DNA from: Verrucomicrobiaceae bacterium
GTDB lineage: Bacteria > Verrucomicrobiota > Verrucomicrobiia > Verrucomicrobiales > Verrucomicrobiaceae
Assembly (NCBI GenBank): GCA_016713035.1
Contig: JADJPW010000001.1
Coordinates: 1,488,001-1,552,000 of the forward strand
Direction: 5' to 3'
Length of the DNA stretch: 64,000 bases
In this document: positions 9,767 to 19,338 of the stretch, in pieces
How the letters are laid out: every line of letters starts with the position of its first letter
How positions within the stretch are numbered: position 1 is the first letter of the stretch
Program-made: the position numbers and the translations under genes
The notes under the pieces: generated by a model
What the model saw: the letters and a program-made list of their open reading frames with translations, nothing else
What the model was told of the DNA's origin: nothing
Databases searched by the model: none

Positions 9767-11841
9767 TTACTTCTTCGCCTTCGCAGCCAGCAAACCGGCC
9801 ACATTGGACTCACTCAGGCCAAAACGACCCGCAGCGCCGATCATGCTGGTGAGCTTGTTGAGCGTGCCGGCATCGGGATTGAGGCCGATGAGTTTGGCGA
9901 ACAAAGCGGACAAGGTGAGGTTCTTCGTGTCCTCGGCGGTGAGGCCGAATTGATCGACGACCGTTTTGAGCTGGGCTTTGAAGTAGTCGGGATCGCCGTT
10001 GAAGAAGGTCTCCTTCACGTCGGTAAGGGTGCGGCTGCCTTCGACCATGCGGTCCACGGCACGGGCGGTGCCGATGGCGCTGGTGATCTTGTCGAAGAAC
10101 TGGCTTTCGCCGCCGACGATCTCGATCTTGGCGGACTTCATGGCTTCGCCGAGCACGCCAGCTTGGGCGGCGGCGATGTCTTTCTGGATGTTGATCTCCG
10201 CGAGGGCCACGGCCTTGTCTTTGTCGAGGTTGAGCTTGAACTCCTCGTGCTGGCGACCGGCGTCTTCGAGCAGCTTCATGGCCTGCGCCTTCTTCGTGAT
10301 GCCATCGGCCTCAGCGGCGAGTTTGAGCTGCGTGACCTCTGCATCGACGGAGCCTTGCTTTTGCGCGGCTTCGGCTTTGGCGAGGGCGACTTGGGCCTCG
10401 CCGAGTCCGATGGCGGCTGAAGTGGCAGTTTTTCCTTCGGCGAGCGATTTCTCGGCAGCGGCTTCTTTGGAAGCGGATTCTTGGCGGGCCTCGGCCAGCG
10501 TGAGGAGTTCTTGAGCGTGAAGCTCGGCGGCTTGTTTGGCGGCTTCGGCGGCTTTGATGGCGGTGAAGGCGGCTTGTTCGGCGGCGAGCTGGGCGGCTTG
10601 CTTGGCGGCCTCGGCTTCTTTGATTTTCTGAATGAGCTGCTCCTGGGCGTTTTTCTCGGCGTTGGTGAGGGCGACCTGCTTCTCGCGGTCGGCGGTGGCG
10701 AAGGCTTCGGCGTCCTTCATCTTCTGCTGTTCGACGACGACGGTCTTTTCGAGGGCCACACGGTCTTTGATGACCTCCTGAATGCTCTTTTCTCCACTTC
10801 GACGGCTTTTTCCTTCTCGATGTCTTTCAGCGTCGTCACACGCTGACGCTCGATGATCTCCAAGTCACGGTCGCGAGTGACACGTTCGATCTCGACGGCA
10901 TCGGTGCGCTCTTTGTTGCGCTGGGCGACCAAAACCTGGCGATCCTTGTTTTGCGTCGCGACGGCGATTTCTTCGTCAGCGGCGATTTTGGCGCGTTCGG
11001 CTTTCAGGCGCTCTTCTTCCTGCACTTTCATCATTTCGGCCGTTTCGCGGGCACGGACGCTTTCGACGTCGCGTTTCTGTTTGGCCTCGGTTTCGGCGAG
11101 CTGGCGCTCCAGCTCCAAAATGGCTTCACGAGCCTGCACGTCCTGCTGCTTGATGACCTTCTCCTTGTCGCGCTGGATGTTGTTGGAGAGCTTGGCCTGG
11201 GCGGCGGTGAGTTCGGTGATCTTCTTGATGCCTTCGGCGTCGAGGATGTTGTCGGGGTCGAGGTTTTCGAGCTGCGTCTGCTCCAGGAAGTCGATGGCGC
11301 AGTCGTCGAGGGTGAAGCCGTTCAAATCGGTGCCGATGACCTTCAAAATCTCGCTCTTGAAGTGATCGCGCTCATTGTAGAGCTGAACGAAGTCGAAGCG
11401 CTTGCCCACGGTTTTTAGCGCCTCGGAAAACTTGGCATCAAACAGCGTGCGGATGGTGTCCACAGCACTCGCACGGGCACAACCGATGCTTTGGGCGACG
11501 CGAAGCACGTCTTCCGGCGTTTTGTTCACGCGGACGAAGAAGGCCACCTTGATGTCGGCGCGGAGGTTGTCTTTGCAGATGAGGCCTTCGTTCGCTTTGC
11601 GTTCGATTTCGATGCGCTTCACGGAGATGTCCATGTACTCGGCCTGATGAGCCACGGGGATGACGATCATGCCGTTGAAGGACACTTTGGTGCCGCCGAT
11701 GCCGTTTCGCACGATGGCCTGTCCTTGTGTGACCTTTCGGAAGAAGCGCGAGAACAGGATCAGCACGCCAAGGAAGATGCCGATGGAGATGATTCCGATG
11801 AGGATGCTGCCTTCGAGGAGGACGGCGAGTGGTGTATTCAT
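9767..11841 (-). pseudogene. Flotillin / YqiK-like band-7 protein, frame broken once
   Basis: Reconstructed length is about 690 aa. The first 350 residues contain an N-terminal membrane anchor (ILIGIISIGIFLGVLILF), a band-7/SPFH domain (TQGQAIVRNGIGGTKVSF onward) and the start of a Glu/Ala/Lys-rich coiled coil. The remaining ~330 residues, in the next frame, continue the coiled coil (KQAAELHAQELLTLAEARQE) and the flotillin C-terminal domain. The break lies at an A4 run (10788-10791). Restoring one A joins VEVEK to SIQEVIKDRVALEK smoothly, so a sequencing deletion is likely. If the break is real, the C-terminal oligomerisation domain is lost. The gene begins 15 bp after the OB-fold membrane gene, an arrangement like E. 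coli yqiJ-yqiK, and precedes the DUF3686 ATPase. Confidence 0.85.
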
Positions 11842-11856
11842 TTTAGATTTTGGATT

Positions 11857-12513
11857 TTAGATTTCTGATTTGGTGGTTTCGATGAAGTAAAACGCGTTAT
11901 CCGGGCCTGCGGCGGTGATTTGGGCTTGAGTGCCTTTGGAGAAAGAGCCTTCGCGAGTGCGGACGTTGACCAGCACCGGAACGCCCGTGGTAGTGATTTC
12001 GAGCTGGCCGTAGGTTTCATCGGCTTCCATCGAGCAGATGGTTCCAGTGCGGCCGATGACTTCCTCGGCTTCGGTATCGGCATCCGCCATGGCTTTGAAA
12101 AGCTTGGCAACAGGGATGGTGACGAGTTTGGTCGCGATGAGGCTGGCGACGAGATTCGGCAGTAGCAGGACGAATGCCTGTAGCGTGCTAGCGGCGGGAT
12201 TGAACTTTTGGTTCAGCACGAGGGAGGCGAACCACATGAAAACCACCATGAAGCTCAGCCACACAACAATAGGCACCTGCGAAAAACCAAAGAAACGGCC
12301 AGCAGTGAGCCAAGCACCGCCAGTATTCACACCGTGAACATGATGACTGTGTCCGTCGCCTCCATCGCTCCCATCACCAAGATCGTCGGGCATGTCGGTT
12401 TCAAAGTCGAGCGCTCCGAGGATGACGAGCAGCCAATAAAGAACCACCAGCACCAAAAGGAGCGAGAGTAGGACTTGATGCGGCGAGATCGCGGCCTGGA
12501 AGAGTTCAAACAC
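11857..12513 (-). CDS. YqiJ/NfeD-like OB-fold membrane protein
   Basis: 218 aa. It has one N-terminal hydrophobic helix (VLLSLLLVLVVLYWLLVILG), an acidic/His-rich loop (GDGSDGGDGHSHHVHG), two further membrane segments near residues 80-140, and a C-terminal OB-fold/NfeD-type domain (GRTGTICSMEADETYGQLEI). NfeD-family proteins partner with flotillins in membrane microdomains. Here the gene directly precedes the flotillin, supporting the same partnership. A small GC hairpin (12555-12572) lies upstream, between riboflavin synthase and this gene, and may separate the two transcription units. Confidence 0.85.
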   Translation of the reverse strand: MFELFQAAISPHQVLLSLLLVLVVLYWLLVILGALDFETDMPDDLGDGSDGGDGHSHHVHGVNTGGAWLTAGRFFGFSQVPIVVWLSFMVVFMWFASLVLNQKFNPAASTLQAFVLLLPNLVASLIATKLVTIPVAKLFKAMADADTEAEEVIGRTGTICSMEADETYGQLEITTTGVPVLVNVRTREGSFSKGTQAQITAAGPDNAFYFIETTKSEI

Positions 12514-12612
12514 GTTCGGGAGTGTCGGTTTGGAATTGGGCGCGATTTAAGCGGAGCCTCCGGAAAGAGGCTATTCCAATTTCGCAGGAAAAATTCCAAC
12601 GTCTGCAATTGC

Positions 12613-13203
12613 TCAACTTCTATGAAGTAACTGGCGCACATGTTTGCCGAGCATGTCGAATTCGACGTTGAGGCGGTCGCCGGCTTTTTTGGTGTGCAGA
12701 TGCGTGACCTGCGAGGTGTGCGGGATGATCCAGCAAGTGATGCTGCTGTCTGTGACCTCGGCGGCGGTCAAAGAAATGCCATCGAGGCAAATGCTGCCTT
12801 TCGGGATGACGAGGCCGTGGTGTGCGGCTGGGAACTCGACTTCGAGGCGATGATCCTGGCCATGCGGGCTGAAATCGAGGATGCGTGTGGTGTCATCGAC
12901 GTGGCCCTGGACGAAGTGGCCGCCAAAGCGATCCCCGAGGCGCATGGCACGCTCTAGATTGACGAGGGAGCCAGTTTGTAGATCACCGAGGCTCGTCACA
13001 CGCAGCGTCTGCATGAGCAGATCAAAGGCGAAAGCGCCGTCCACGATGTCGGTGACGGTGAGGCAGCAGCCATTCACGGCGACGCTTTCACCGAGCTGTA
13101 GCTCTGGTGCGAGTGTGGGTGCCTGGATGAGCAGGCGGGCACTGTCGCCGCGTGATTCGAGCGAGAGGACGGAGCCGGTGAGTTCGACGAGGCCAGTGAA
13201 CAT
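12613..13203 (-). CDS. ribE: Riboflavin synthase alpha subunit
   Basis: 196 aa, the usual length for the trimeric enzyme that dismutates two 6,7-dimethyl-8-ribityllumazine molecules to riboflavin. The start at 13203 gives the canonical MFTGLVE N terminus. The two lumazine-binding repeats are visible: GESVAVNGCCLTV in the first, and GDRFGGHFVQGHVDDTTRI with KGSICLDGISLTAAEV in the second. It lies 31 bp downstream of the MFS transporter gene on the same strand. No FMN riboswitch is seen. Another riboflavin-pathway gene, ribF, is 42 kb away in this window. Confidence 0.93.
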   Translation of the reverse strand: MFTGLVELTGSVLSLESRGDSARLLIQAPTLAPELQLGESVAVNGCCLTVTDIVDGAFAFDLLMQTLRVTSLGDLQTGSLVNLERAMRLGDRFGGHFVQGHVDDTTRILDFSPHGQDHRLEVEFPAAHHGLVIPKGSICLDGISLTAAEVTDSSITCWIIPHTSQVTHLHTKKAGDRLNVEFDMLGKHVRQLLHRS

Positions 13204-13234
13204 GGTCAGAGTTTCAAGTTTAAGGATTCGAGTT

Positions 13235-14443
13235 TCAAGCGGGGAGATGCTTGCCACGGCCTTTGTAGGCGAGGGCGAAGAAGAGGCACACGGCAGCCGT
13301 GAGTGCGGTCTCACCGAGCCAAAAGCGCTGCCAGTCGGTGTGGCCATCTATTTTACAAGCATGATGCCACCAGCCGCCACCGAGATAGCCGACCATGTTG
13401 CCAAAACCGGCCATGAGCAGGGTTAGCAGGGCCTGGGCTCGTGCACGCCAGCGCGGGTCGATGCGCTCCTCCAGGTAAATCTGGGTGGTGATGAAGTAGA
13501 GGGTGAAGGCGAAGCCATGTAGGAAGGTGCCAAAGGTGATCCAGGGCAGCGTGTGCATGGCATTCATCGCGTAGCGCACAACGCAGATGGCGATGCCGGA
13601 GAGAAAGACCCATTTCAGCCGAAAGCGGGCCATCACGCCTGCGAGCACCAGCATGACGAGGATCTCCGTCGTCTGCGCGATGGACATGAATGCGGAGACG
13701 CTCTGCACACCGAGCTCGCGTATCTGGAGCGCGGTGTAGGGATAAAAAGCAGCCAATGGCACGCAGTAGAGTGCTGCGGTGATGAAGACGACGCGGTGAT
13801 CGCGATTTTTGAGCAAGGAGAGTGCATCTAGCCCGAGGATCTGCGCCCAGGTGCGTGGCTGGGAGCTCTCCAGCGGCGGAATGGCCGGAATCATGTGCGT
13901 GAGCGCCGCGACGAGGAGCCACAAGGCACTCGCGACGAAGCCGCCGGTCAGTGACTCGTCTGAATGCAGGATGAAGCTGACGATCCAGCAGCCACACATC
14001 CAGCCGAAGGTGGCACAGGCACGCAGTGGCCCGAACTGGCGCTTGGCATTCTGGAGCTGAGAAAAAACGATGCTACTGGCCACACTCCACACTGGCAATG
14101 CGACGAGAGCCTGGATCTGCGCGGCGACGAGGACGGCACCATCACTCAGTCTCAGACGTAGCGCGGTGCAGGTCAGCGCGAGGGTGATGGAGGTCAGTAT
14201 GGCCAGCCAGCGCAGCAGCCGTGCAGGTGCCATTTTTTGATCCGCGAGAGCTCCGACAAAGAGTGGAGAGATAAAGGCGGCGACACTGGTGGCAGCGAGC
14301 ACCCAGGGGACGAGATGCTCACGGCCGTGGGCTTTGAATACAGTGCTCAGGGGCACGCTCCAGATGCCCATGGGCACCGCCGTGACGAAGAACAGCGTCG
14401 CGAGTTTTCGCGGACGAGTCTGGGGCGGAGGTGAGGGGGACAT
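13235..14443 (-). CDS. MFS transporter (nucleoside-symporter-like)
   Basis: 402 aa from the ATG at 14443, about the normal MFS length. About 12 hydrophobic helices are visible, for example LATLFFVTAVPMGIWSVPL, VLVAAQIQALVALPVWSVA and ITFGTFLHGFAFTLYFITTQ. The motif IYLEERIDPRWRARAQALL between late helices resembles the NupG/XapB nucleoside-H+ symporter group found in PVC bacteria. Substrate is not deducible. The frame extends 38 codons further upstream, but the region before 14443 has no membrane or signal character. It is divergent from the PHP-domain gene and may be co-transcribed with ribE. Confidence 0.8.
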   Translation of the reverse strand: MSPSPPPQTRPRKLATLFFVTAVPMGIWSVPLSTVFKAHGREHLVPWVLAATSVAAFISPLFVGALADQKMAPARLLRWLAILTSITLALTCTALRLRLSDGAVLVAAQIQALVALPVWSVASSIVFSQLQNAKRQFGPLRACATFGWMCGCWIVSFILHSDESLTGGFVASALWLLVAALTHMIPAIPPLESSQPRTWAQILGLDALSLLKNRDHRVVFITAALYCVPLAAFYPYTALQIRELGVQSVSAFMSIAQTTEILVMLVLAGVMARFRLKWVFLSGIAICVVRYAMNAMHTLPWITFGTFLHGFAFTLYFITTQIYLEERIDPRWRARAQALLTLLMAGFGNMVGYLGGGWWHHACKIDGHTDWQRFWLGETALTAAVCLFFALAYKGRGKHLPA

Positions 14444-14576
14444 TCGAGCTGCTCTATGCTGCAAATGACGAAGGAATTCAAAGAGCGACTTTCGGGGATG
14501 GCGGGAAACTTTTGCCAAGTAGATCAAGACGCACCTGACAGCCAGTGCGTGCTTCAAGCGTTCCTGATGGGACGAT

Positions 14577-16508
14577 ATGCATTTTCTTCCTCTTTTCTTC
14601 GCAGCACTCGGTAGCCTCGCAGCCTCGGCATCGGCTGAGCAAACCGTCTTAGAACCACGGCGGCTGCATCTAGGGCGTAAAGGGGCCTATGAGTGGGAGG
14701 AGTTCAAAGAGCGTGCTGTCGATGCAGAACGGCTGGAACTGCATTTCACCGCCAAAAGCAATGCCACGGAGCACACGCTGCGTCTCTGGCAGAGCCAGGT
14801 GAAGCAAAACTGGCCCATCCTGCTGAATGGCAAAAAGCTAGGCTCACTGACCCCAGCGGAAACACCGATGGAAATGCTCCTGAGCGTCCCGGCTGGGAGC
14901 ATCAAGGATGGCGAGAATACTCTTCTGATCGAAGCACCTGCCAATCTCGACGACATCGAGGTCGGCCCCATCTTTCTCGTGCCAGAGAAGGCGCAGACAT
15001 TCCTAAGTGCGGCCAAGATCGACGTCCAAGTGACTGAGGCGGAGACTGGAAGCTCGATCCCGTGCCGACTCACGCTCACGCGGATGGATGGCACACTCCA
15101 GCCGCTCCTAGCCACGCCGACAGGTGATGTGGCGACGCGAGTTGGCGTCGTTTACTGCAAAAGCGGCCATGCCACGCTCGCGATGCCAGCGGGTGAGTAT
15201 GAGCTGCGTGCCGGGCGCGGCTTTGAATGGAGTGTGGCGCTCCAAAAAATCACGCTGAAGGCCGGTGACGCCCAGGAGGCAAAACTCACGCTCCGCCGCG
15301 AGGTGGACACCACAGGATGGATCGCGGCAGATAGCCATATTCATACTCTGACGCACAGCGGCCATGGGGATGCGCGGATCGACGAGCGCATGCTGACCAT
15401 CGCGGGCGAAGGCATCGAGCTCGCCGTGGCCACGGATCACAATCATCACACCGATTATGCACCGATAGCGGCCAAATCTGGCGTGGCAGCGGCTTTCACA
15501 CCGATCATCGGCAATGAGGTGACGACGAAGCACGGTCACTTCAATGCCTTCCCGATCCAGCCGGGTGCAGCGGTGGTGAATCACCAGGATGATGAATGGT
15601 CGCGGCTCATCCCAGCGATCCGCGCCACGCCAGGGGTGAAGGTGATCACGCTGAATCATCCACGGGACCTGCATAGTGGTTTTGTCCCGCTCGGAGGGCT
15701 GCACTTCAATCCGAGCACCGGTAGGCACCGGGATGCCGCTGCGCTGGATGTGGATGCGCTGGAGGTGATCACCTCTGCAGCGATGCAGACGGATATTTTC
15801 CTGCTCTACCGCGATTGGTTTGCACTGCTTAATCGCGGACATCGAATTGCGGCCATCGCATCGAGTGATACGCATGACGTGAACCGCTTCATCCTGGGCC
15901 AGGGTCGCACATATGTCGCGGCGAAGGATGCTGATCCTGCGGGACTGAATCTGGATGAAGTCTGGCGCAGCTATGATGAGGGCCGATTGCTGCCCAGCCT
16001 GGGTTTACTTACGAACATGCGTGTGGGAGGCAGTTTCGGCGTCGGAGACCTCGCCACGGGTCTGCCAGAGCGATTTCAGGTGGAAATCACCGTGAGTGGC
16101 CCAGCGTGGTCGCGCGTGGATCACATCGCCCTCTATGCGAATGGCATCTGTATCCATGAAGAGGCCGTGGAGGATGCTGCGCGGGCTGGTATCCAGAAAA
16201 AGCTCACTCTCCTTCTGCCAAGACCCGCGCATGATGTACACCTCGTAGCGATCGCGACGGGGCCGGGCGTGACGGCACCTTTTTGGGAGATTCCGCGTCC
16301 GTATCAGGCCAGCAGCAAGACCTTCACCTCCCGCGTCATCGGCTCGACCAATCCGATCTGGGTGGATGCGGATCTGGATGGCCACTTTTCCAGTGCCTAT
16401 GCCATCGCGCAGAAGCTGCTGCAAAGCGGCCAGGATGACCCAGCAAAACTCACAGGCTATGATGCCGCCGTGAAGACACAGCTGGAGTCGCTACGCTCAG
16501 CGAAATGA
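14577..16508 (+). CDS. Secreted PHP-domain (CehA/McbA-type) metallohydrolase
   Basis: 643 aa with a Sec signal peptide (LPLFFAALGSLAASASAE). Residues ~25-240 are beta-sandwich-like. Residues ~250-480 form the PHP domain, with ADSHIHTLTHSGHGD (HxH metal ligands), ELAVATDHNHHTDYAP, a GNEVTT Glu ligand and IASSDTHDVNRF. These are the metal-binding motifs of the CehA/McbA group, whose members hydrolyse phosphate or ester bonds. The natural substrate here is unknown. It starts 133 bp from the divergent MFS gene and ends three bases before the convergent rbfA. Confidence 0.85.
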   Translation: MHFLPLFFAALGSLAASASAEQTVLEPRRLHLGRKGAYEWEEFKERAVDAERLELHFTAKSNATEHTLRLWQSQVKQNWPILLNGKKLGSLTPAETPMEMLLSVPAGSIKDGENTLLIEAPANLDDIEVGPIFLVPEKAQTFLSAAKIDVQVTEAETGSSIPCRLTLTRMDGTLQPLLATPTGDVATRVGVVYCKSGHATLAMPAGEYELRAGRGFEWSVALQKITLKAGDAQEAKLTLRREVDTTGWIAADSHIHTLTHSGHGDARIDERMLTIAGEGIELAVATDHNHHTDYAPIAAKSGVAAAFTPIIGNEVTTKHGHFNAFPIQPGAAVVNHQDDEWSRLIPAIRATPGVKVITLNHPRDLHSGFVPLGGLHFNPSTGRHRDAAALDVDALEVITSAAMQTDIFLLYRDWFALLNRGHRIAAIASSDTHDVNRFILGQGRTYVAAKDADPAGLNLDEVWRSYDEGRLLPSLGLLTNMRVGGSFGVGDLATGLPERFQVEITVSGPAWSRVDHIALYANGICIHEEAVEDAARAGIQKKLTLLLPRPAHDVHLVAIATGPGVTAPFWEIPRPYQASSKTFTSRVIGSTNPIWVDADLDGHFSSAYAIAQKLLQSGQDDPAKLTGYDAAVKTQLESLRSAK

Positions 16509-16511
16509 CAC

Positions 16512-16877
16512 TCAAAGTGGTGCTGGCGGCTCGTCCGAGAAGGGAGCGGGCAGGCTGTCGATGACCTGGATGAGTGGCACGGCTTTTTCGGTGGTGCGAT
16601 CGAGGCGGAAGATGAGCTGGGGGCTCTGGCGGAGTTTGACACGCTTGTAGAGCTCACGCTGGATGGCTCCACGCTCGCGATTGAGCTTAGCGATGGCAGG
16701 CTCCTGCTTGTCTGGCTTGCCCAGGACGCCGACGAAGACGCTGCAATGGCGTAGGTCTTCGGTGGGGAGGACATCGTGGACCGTGACGAGGCAGTCGTCG
16801 AAGCGGTAATGACGCTCGAGGACGGCGCAGAGCTCCCTGAGCATCAGCTCGCGGACTTTTTGCATGCGGAGTTTCAT
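16512..16877 (-). CDS. rbfA: Ribosome-binding factor A
   Basis: 121 aa, a typical length for the KH-like protein that matures the 30S subunit. Family features are the basic N terminus (MQKVRELMLRELCAVLERHY), a central VTVHDVLPTEDLRHCSVFVGV strand region and the conserved C-terminal SPQLIFRLDRTTEKAVPL. It follows infB in the usual nusA-infB-rbfA order, 95 bp after the infB stop. That gap holds a large inverted repeat and no obvious Shine-Dalgarno sequence precedes the start. Confidence 0.92.
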   Translation of the reverse strand: MKLRMQKVRELMLRELCAVLERHYRFDDCLVTVHDVLPTEDLRHCSVFVGVLGKPDKQEPAIAKLNRERGAIQRELYKRVKLRQSPQLIFRLDRTTEKAVPLIQVIDSLPAPFSDEPPAPL

Positions 16878-16881
16878 GGGA

Positions 16882-16960
16882 GTTCTCGGTTCGCTGTTGT
16901 CGGTTCACTGGTTGAGGTTCCCCGAACGCGGGAGATGACCGCGAACGGGGAACCGAGAAC
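16882..16960. repeat. Inverted repeat in the infB-rbfA gap
   Basis: GTTCTCGGTTC (16882-16892) and GGTTCCCCG (16916-16924) are both complementary to the single downstream arm ending in GAACCGAGAAC (16946-16960). The RNA can therefore form two competing hairpins. The motif GGTTCTCGGTTC recurs in the cysK/TPR gene gap near 50.89 kb, which suggests a small dispersed intergenic repeat. Confidence 0.6.
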
Positions 16961-16972
16961 CTGCATTTAACT

Positions 16973-19240
16973 TCAGAGTGTCTGGGCGATTTTTTCGAGT
17001 TCGTAGCACTCGATGACGTCGTTTTCTTCGTAGTCGGAGAAGCCGTTGAGCTTGATACCGCATTCGAGGCCGTTGCGGACCTCTGGGACTTCATCCTGGA
17101 AGCGGCGCAGCGTTTCAAAGCCACCGTCATAAACAGCCTGACCGTCGCGAAGAACGCGAGCACGCTGTTTGCGGTGCATGAGGCCGTCTGTGACGACGGA
17201 GCCGCCGACGTAGCCTTTGTTGACCTTGAAGACCTGTTTGACGCGGGCGTGGCCGAGGATTTTCTCGCGGGTGATGGGGTCGAGGAGGCCCTGCATGGCG
17301 TCTCTGACCTGATCGATAAGCTCGTAGATGATGGAGTAGAGCTTGATCTGGACGCCTTCGCGCTTGGCGACGGCGAGGGCTTTGTTTTCGACTTTGACGT
17401 TGAAGCCGATGATGAGGGCGTCGGAAGCGGAGCAGAGGAGAACGTCGGATTCGTTGATGGAGCCAGCCTCGGAGTGGAGGATCTCCAGATTGATCTTGTC
17501 GCTCTTGATGTCTTTGAGGCACTTGGAAATGGCCTCGACGGAGCCCTGCACGTCTGTCTTGAGGACGATTTTGAGGGCTTTTTTGTTTCCTTCTTCGATG
17601 GAGGCAAAAAGGTGCTCCAGGGTGCTGCGGCGCGGTGTGGCGAGCTTTTTCTGGCGTAGCTCTTCGAGGCGCTCTTCGCTGAGTTTTTTGACGACGCGCT
17701 CGCTGTCCATGACGACGACTTCGTCGCCTACATTTGGCATGTCAGAGAAGCCGATGACCTCGCAGGGCATGCCGGGGAGGACTTCTTTGATGTTTTGACT
17801 GCGATCGTTGATCAGTGCTCTGACTTTACCCCAATGCGGGCCGCAAATGAAAGCCTGACCGACGGTGAGTGTGCCCTGGCCGACGATGACGGTGGCGACG
17901 GGGCCTTTGCCAGCGACCATGGAGCTTTCGATGACGGTGGCGCGAGCAGGAGCTTTCGGGTCAGCTTTGAGTTCGAGCACTTCGGCCTGGAGGGCCATGG
18001 TTTCGAGCAAGCTATCGAGTCCCAGGCCACTGCGAGCGGAGACTTCCATGACTTCGATCTCACCACCCCAATCGACGGGAGCGAGGCCGATGTCCTGGAG
18101 CTGGCTTTTCACGCGCATGACATTGGCGGTGGCCAGATCGCATTTATTGATGGCGACCATGAGCTGAACGCCGGCGGCTTTGGCGTGGGCGAGAGCCTCT
18201 TTGGTCTGCGGCATGATGCCGTCATCTGCGGCGATGATGAGGACGACAATGTCCGTGACATGAGCACCACGGGCACGCATGGCAGAGAAGGCGGCGTGAC
18301 CGGGAGTGTCGATGAAGGTGATAGGCTTCCCATCGTGGAAGATGCAGTAGGCACCGATGTGCTGGGTGATGCCACCAGCTTCGCCTGCGGCGACGGTGGT
18401 CTTGCGCAGGGCATCGAGGAGGGATGTTTTGCCGTGATCGACGTGGCCCATGAAGGTGATGATGGGGGCACGGAGAGCGAGTTTTTCCTCGGCGACTTCT
18501 TCGACGACTTGGGCCTCGGGCTCGACGATGACTTCTTCGACTTTGTGGACGCCGGCACCTTTTTCGCGCTTTTCACGCTCAAGCTTGAAACCGTGCTTTT
18601 CGCAGATTTTTTCCGCAATCTCGATGTCGATGGACTTATCGGCACTGGCGAAGATTTTGAAGGGAATGAGCTCGGAGATGACCTTGAAGGGCTTGAGGCC
18701 CATTTTCTCGGCCAAGTCCTTCACGATGATCGGTGGCTTGAGCTGGATGATTTTTTCGCCGTTTTCGCCGAGCTCGAACTCGGGGACGACTACCTCTACC
18801 GGAGGTGGTGGCGGAGGGGGGGCGATGGGTTTCGGCGCAGCGGGCTCTTCCAGGAGGAGCGAGATGGGGGGGAGCGCGGAGGTCTGCGTGGCAGCGGGGC
18901 GCTCGCGGCGCTTTGGTTTTTCGTCAAAAAGGTTCAATGCGGCCTTTTTGCGGTCGTCGAGAGTGGGTTTCTCAGGCTCGGCGGGAGCGGCAGGTTCCTC
19001 GATTACTTCTGGGGCAGCCTTGACGGTCTTTTTGGGTGCTGCGCCGATGCGGGGGAGCACGCTTGAGGCTTCTTTGCGGGCAGTTTTGGCCTTGGGCTTA
19101 TCTGAATCGTCTTCGATCAACGAAAGCACCTTTTTGCCGGGGGATTTCTTCGGCTTTGGGCTTTCGACCTCTAGTTCCACGTCACCGGGTTCGGTGTCGG
19201 CGGGCTTGAGGGGCTTTGATGAGGAGGATTTGCTGGGCAT
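16973..19240 (-). CDS. infB: Translation initiation factor IF-2
   Basis: 755 aa. A low-complexity Lys/Glu/Pro/Ala N-terminal third (including a proline run) is followed by the IF2_N segment (VKDLAEKMGLKPFKVISEL). The G domain has G1 GHVDHGKTSLLDAL, G3 DTPGHAAF and G4 NKCD, and is followed by domains II-IV. The C-terminal fMet-tRNA binding region ends in GFSDYEENDVIECYELEKI. It sits between nusA (98 bp upstream) and rbfA (95 bp downstream) on the minus strand, the classical operon. No internal frame break is seen, unlike many genes after 25.9 kb. Confidence 0.96.
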   Translation of the reverse strand: MPSKSSSSKPLKPADTEPGDVELEVESPKPKKSPGKKVLSLIEDDSDKPKAKTARKEASSVLPRIGAAPKKTVKAAPEVIEEPAAPAEPEKPTLDDRKKAALNLFDEKPKRRERPAATQTSALPPISLLLEEPAAPKPIAPPPPPPPVEVVVPEFELGENGEKIIQLKPPIIVKDLAEKMGLKPFKVISELIPFKIFASADKSIDIEIAEKICEKHGFKLEREKREKGAGVHKVEEVIVEPEAQVVEEVAEEKLALRAPIITFMGHVDHGKTSLLDALRKTTVAAGEAGGITQHIGAYCIFHDGKPITFIDTPGHAAFSAMRARGAHVTDIVVLIIAADDGIMPQTKEALAHAKAAGVQLMVAINKCDLATANVMRVKSQLQDIGLAPVDWGGEIEVMEVSARSGLGLDSLLETMALQAEVLELKADPKAPARATVIESSMVAGKGPVATVIVGQGTLTVGQAFICGPHWGKVRALINDRSQNIKEVLPGMPCEVIGFSDMPNVGDEVVVMDSERVVKKLSEERLEELRQKKLATPRRSTLEHLFASIEEGNKKALKIVLKTDVQGSVEAISKCLKDIKSDKINLEILHSEAGSINESDVLLCSASDALIIGFNVKVENKALAVAKREGVQIKLYSIIYELIDQVRDAMQGLLDPITREKILGHARVKQVFKVNKGYVGGSVVTDGLMHRKQRARVLRDGQAVYDGGFETLRRFQDEVPEVRNGLECGIKLNGFSDYEENDVIECYELEKIAQTL

Positions 19241-19338
19241 GCGTGAGTTCTGGGAAAAAAGGCAGTCTAGCCGCTGTGACGGCTGGTGGAGGCTGAGTTG
19301 TGAAGTTGGCTGAAAGGGTGTTCATGGCAGCAAACGGG

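Noticed and set aside
7756..9852. Long plus-strand open frame of about 700 codons
   Set aside because: It is antisense to the DUF3686 ATPase gene; its product is basic and His/Arg-rich with no recognisable domain, as expected from a high-GC shadow frame.
10780..10795. Programmed ribosomal frameshift in the flotillin
   Set aside because: No slippery heptamer with downstream structure is apparent, flotillins are not known to use frameshifting, and the same type of homopolymer break occurs in many other genes here.
12613..13235. FMN riboswitch near ribE
   Set aside because: No RFN-element consensus such as GGGGCAGGGTGAAATTC or CCGGCGGT was found between the MFS gene and ribE.
17795..19066. Plus-strand open frame of about 420 codons with an acidic product
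   Set aside because: It is antisense to infB; the acidic composition mirrors the Lys/Glu-rich IF-2 N terminus.
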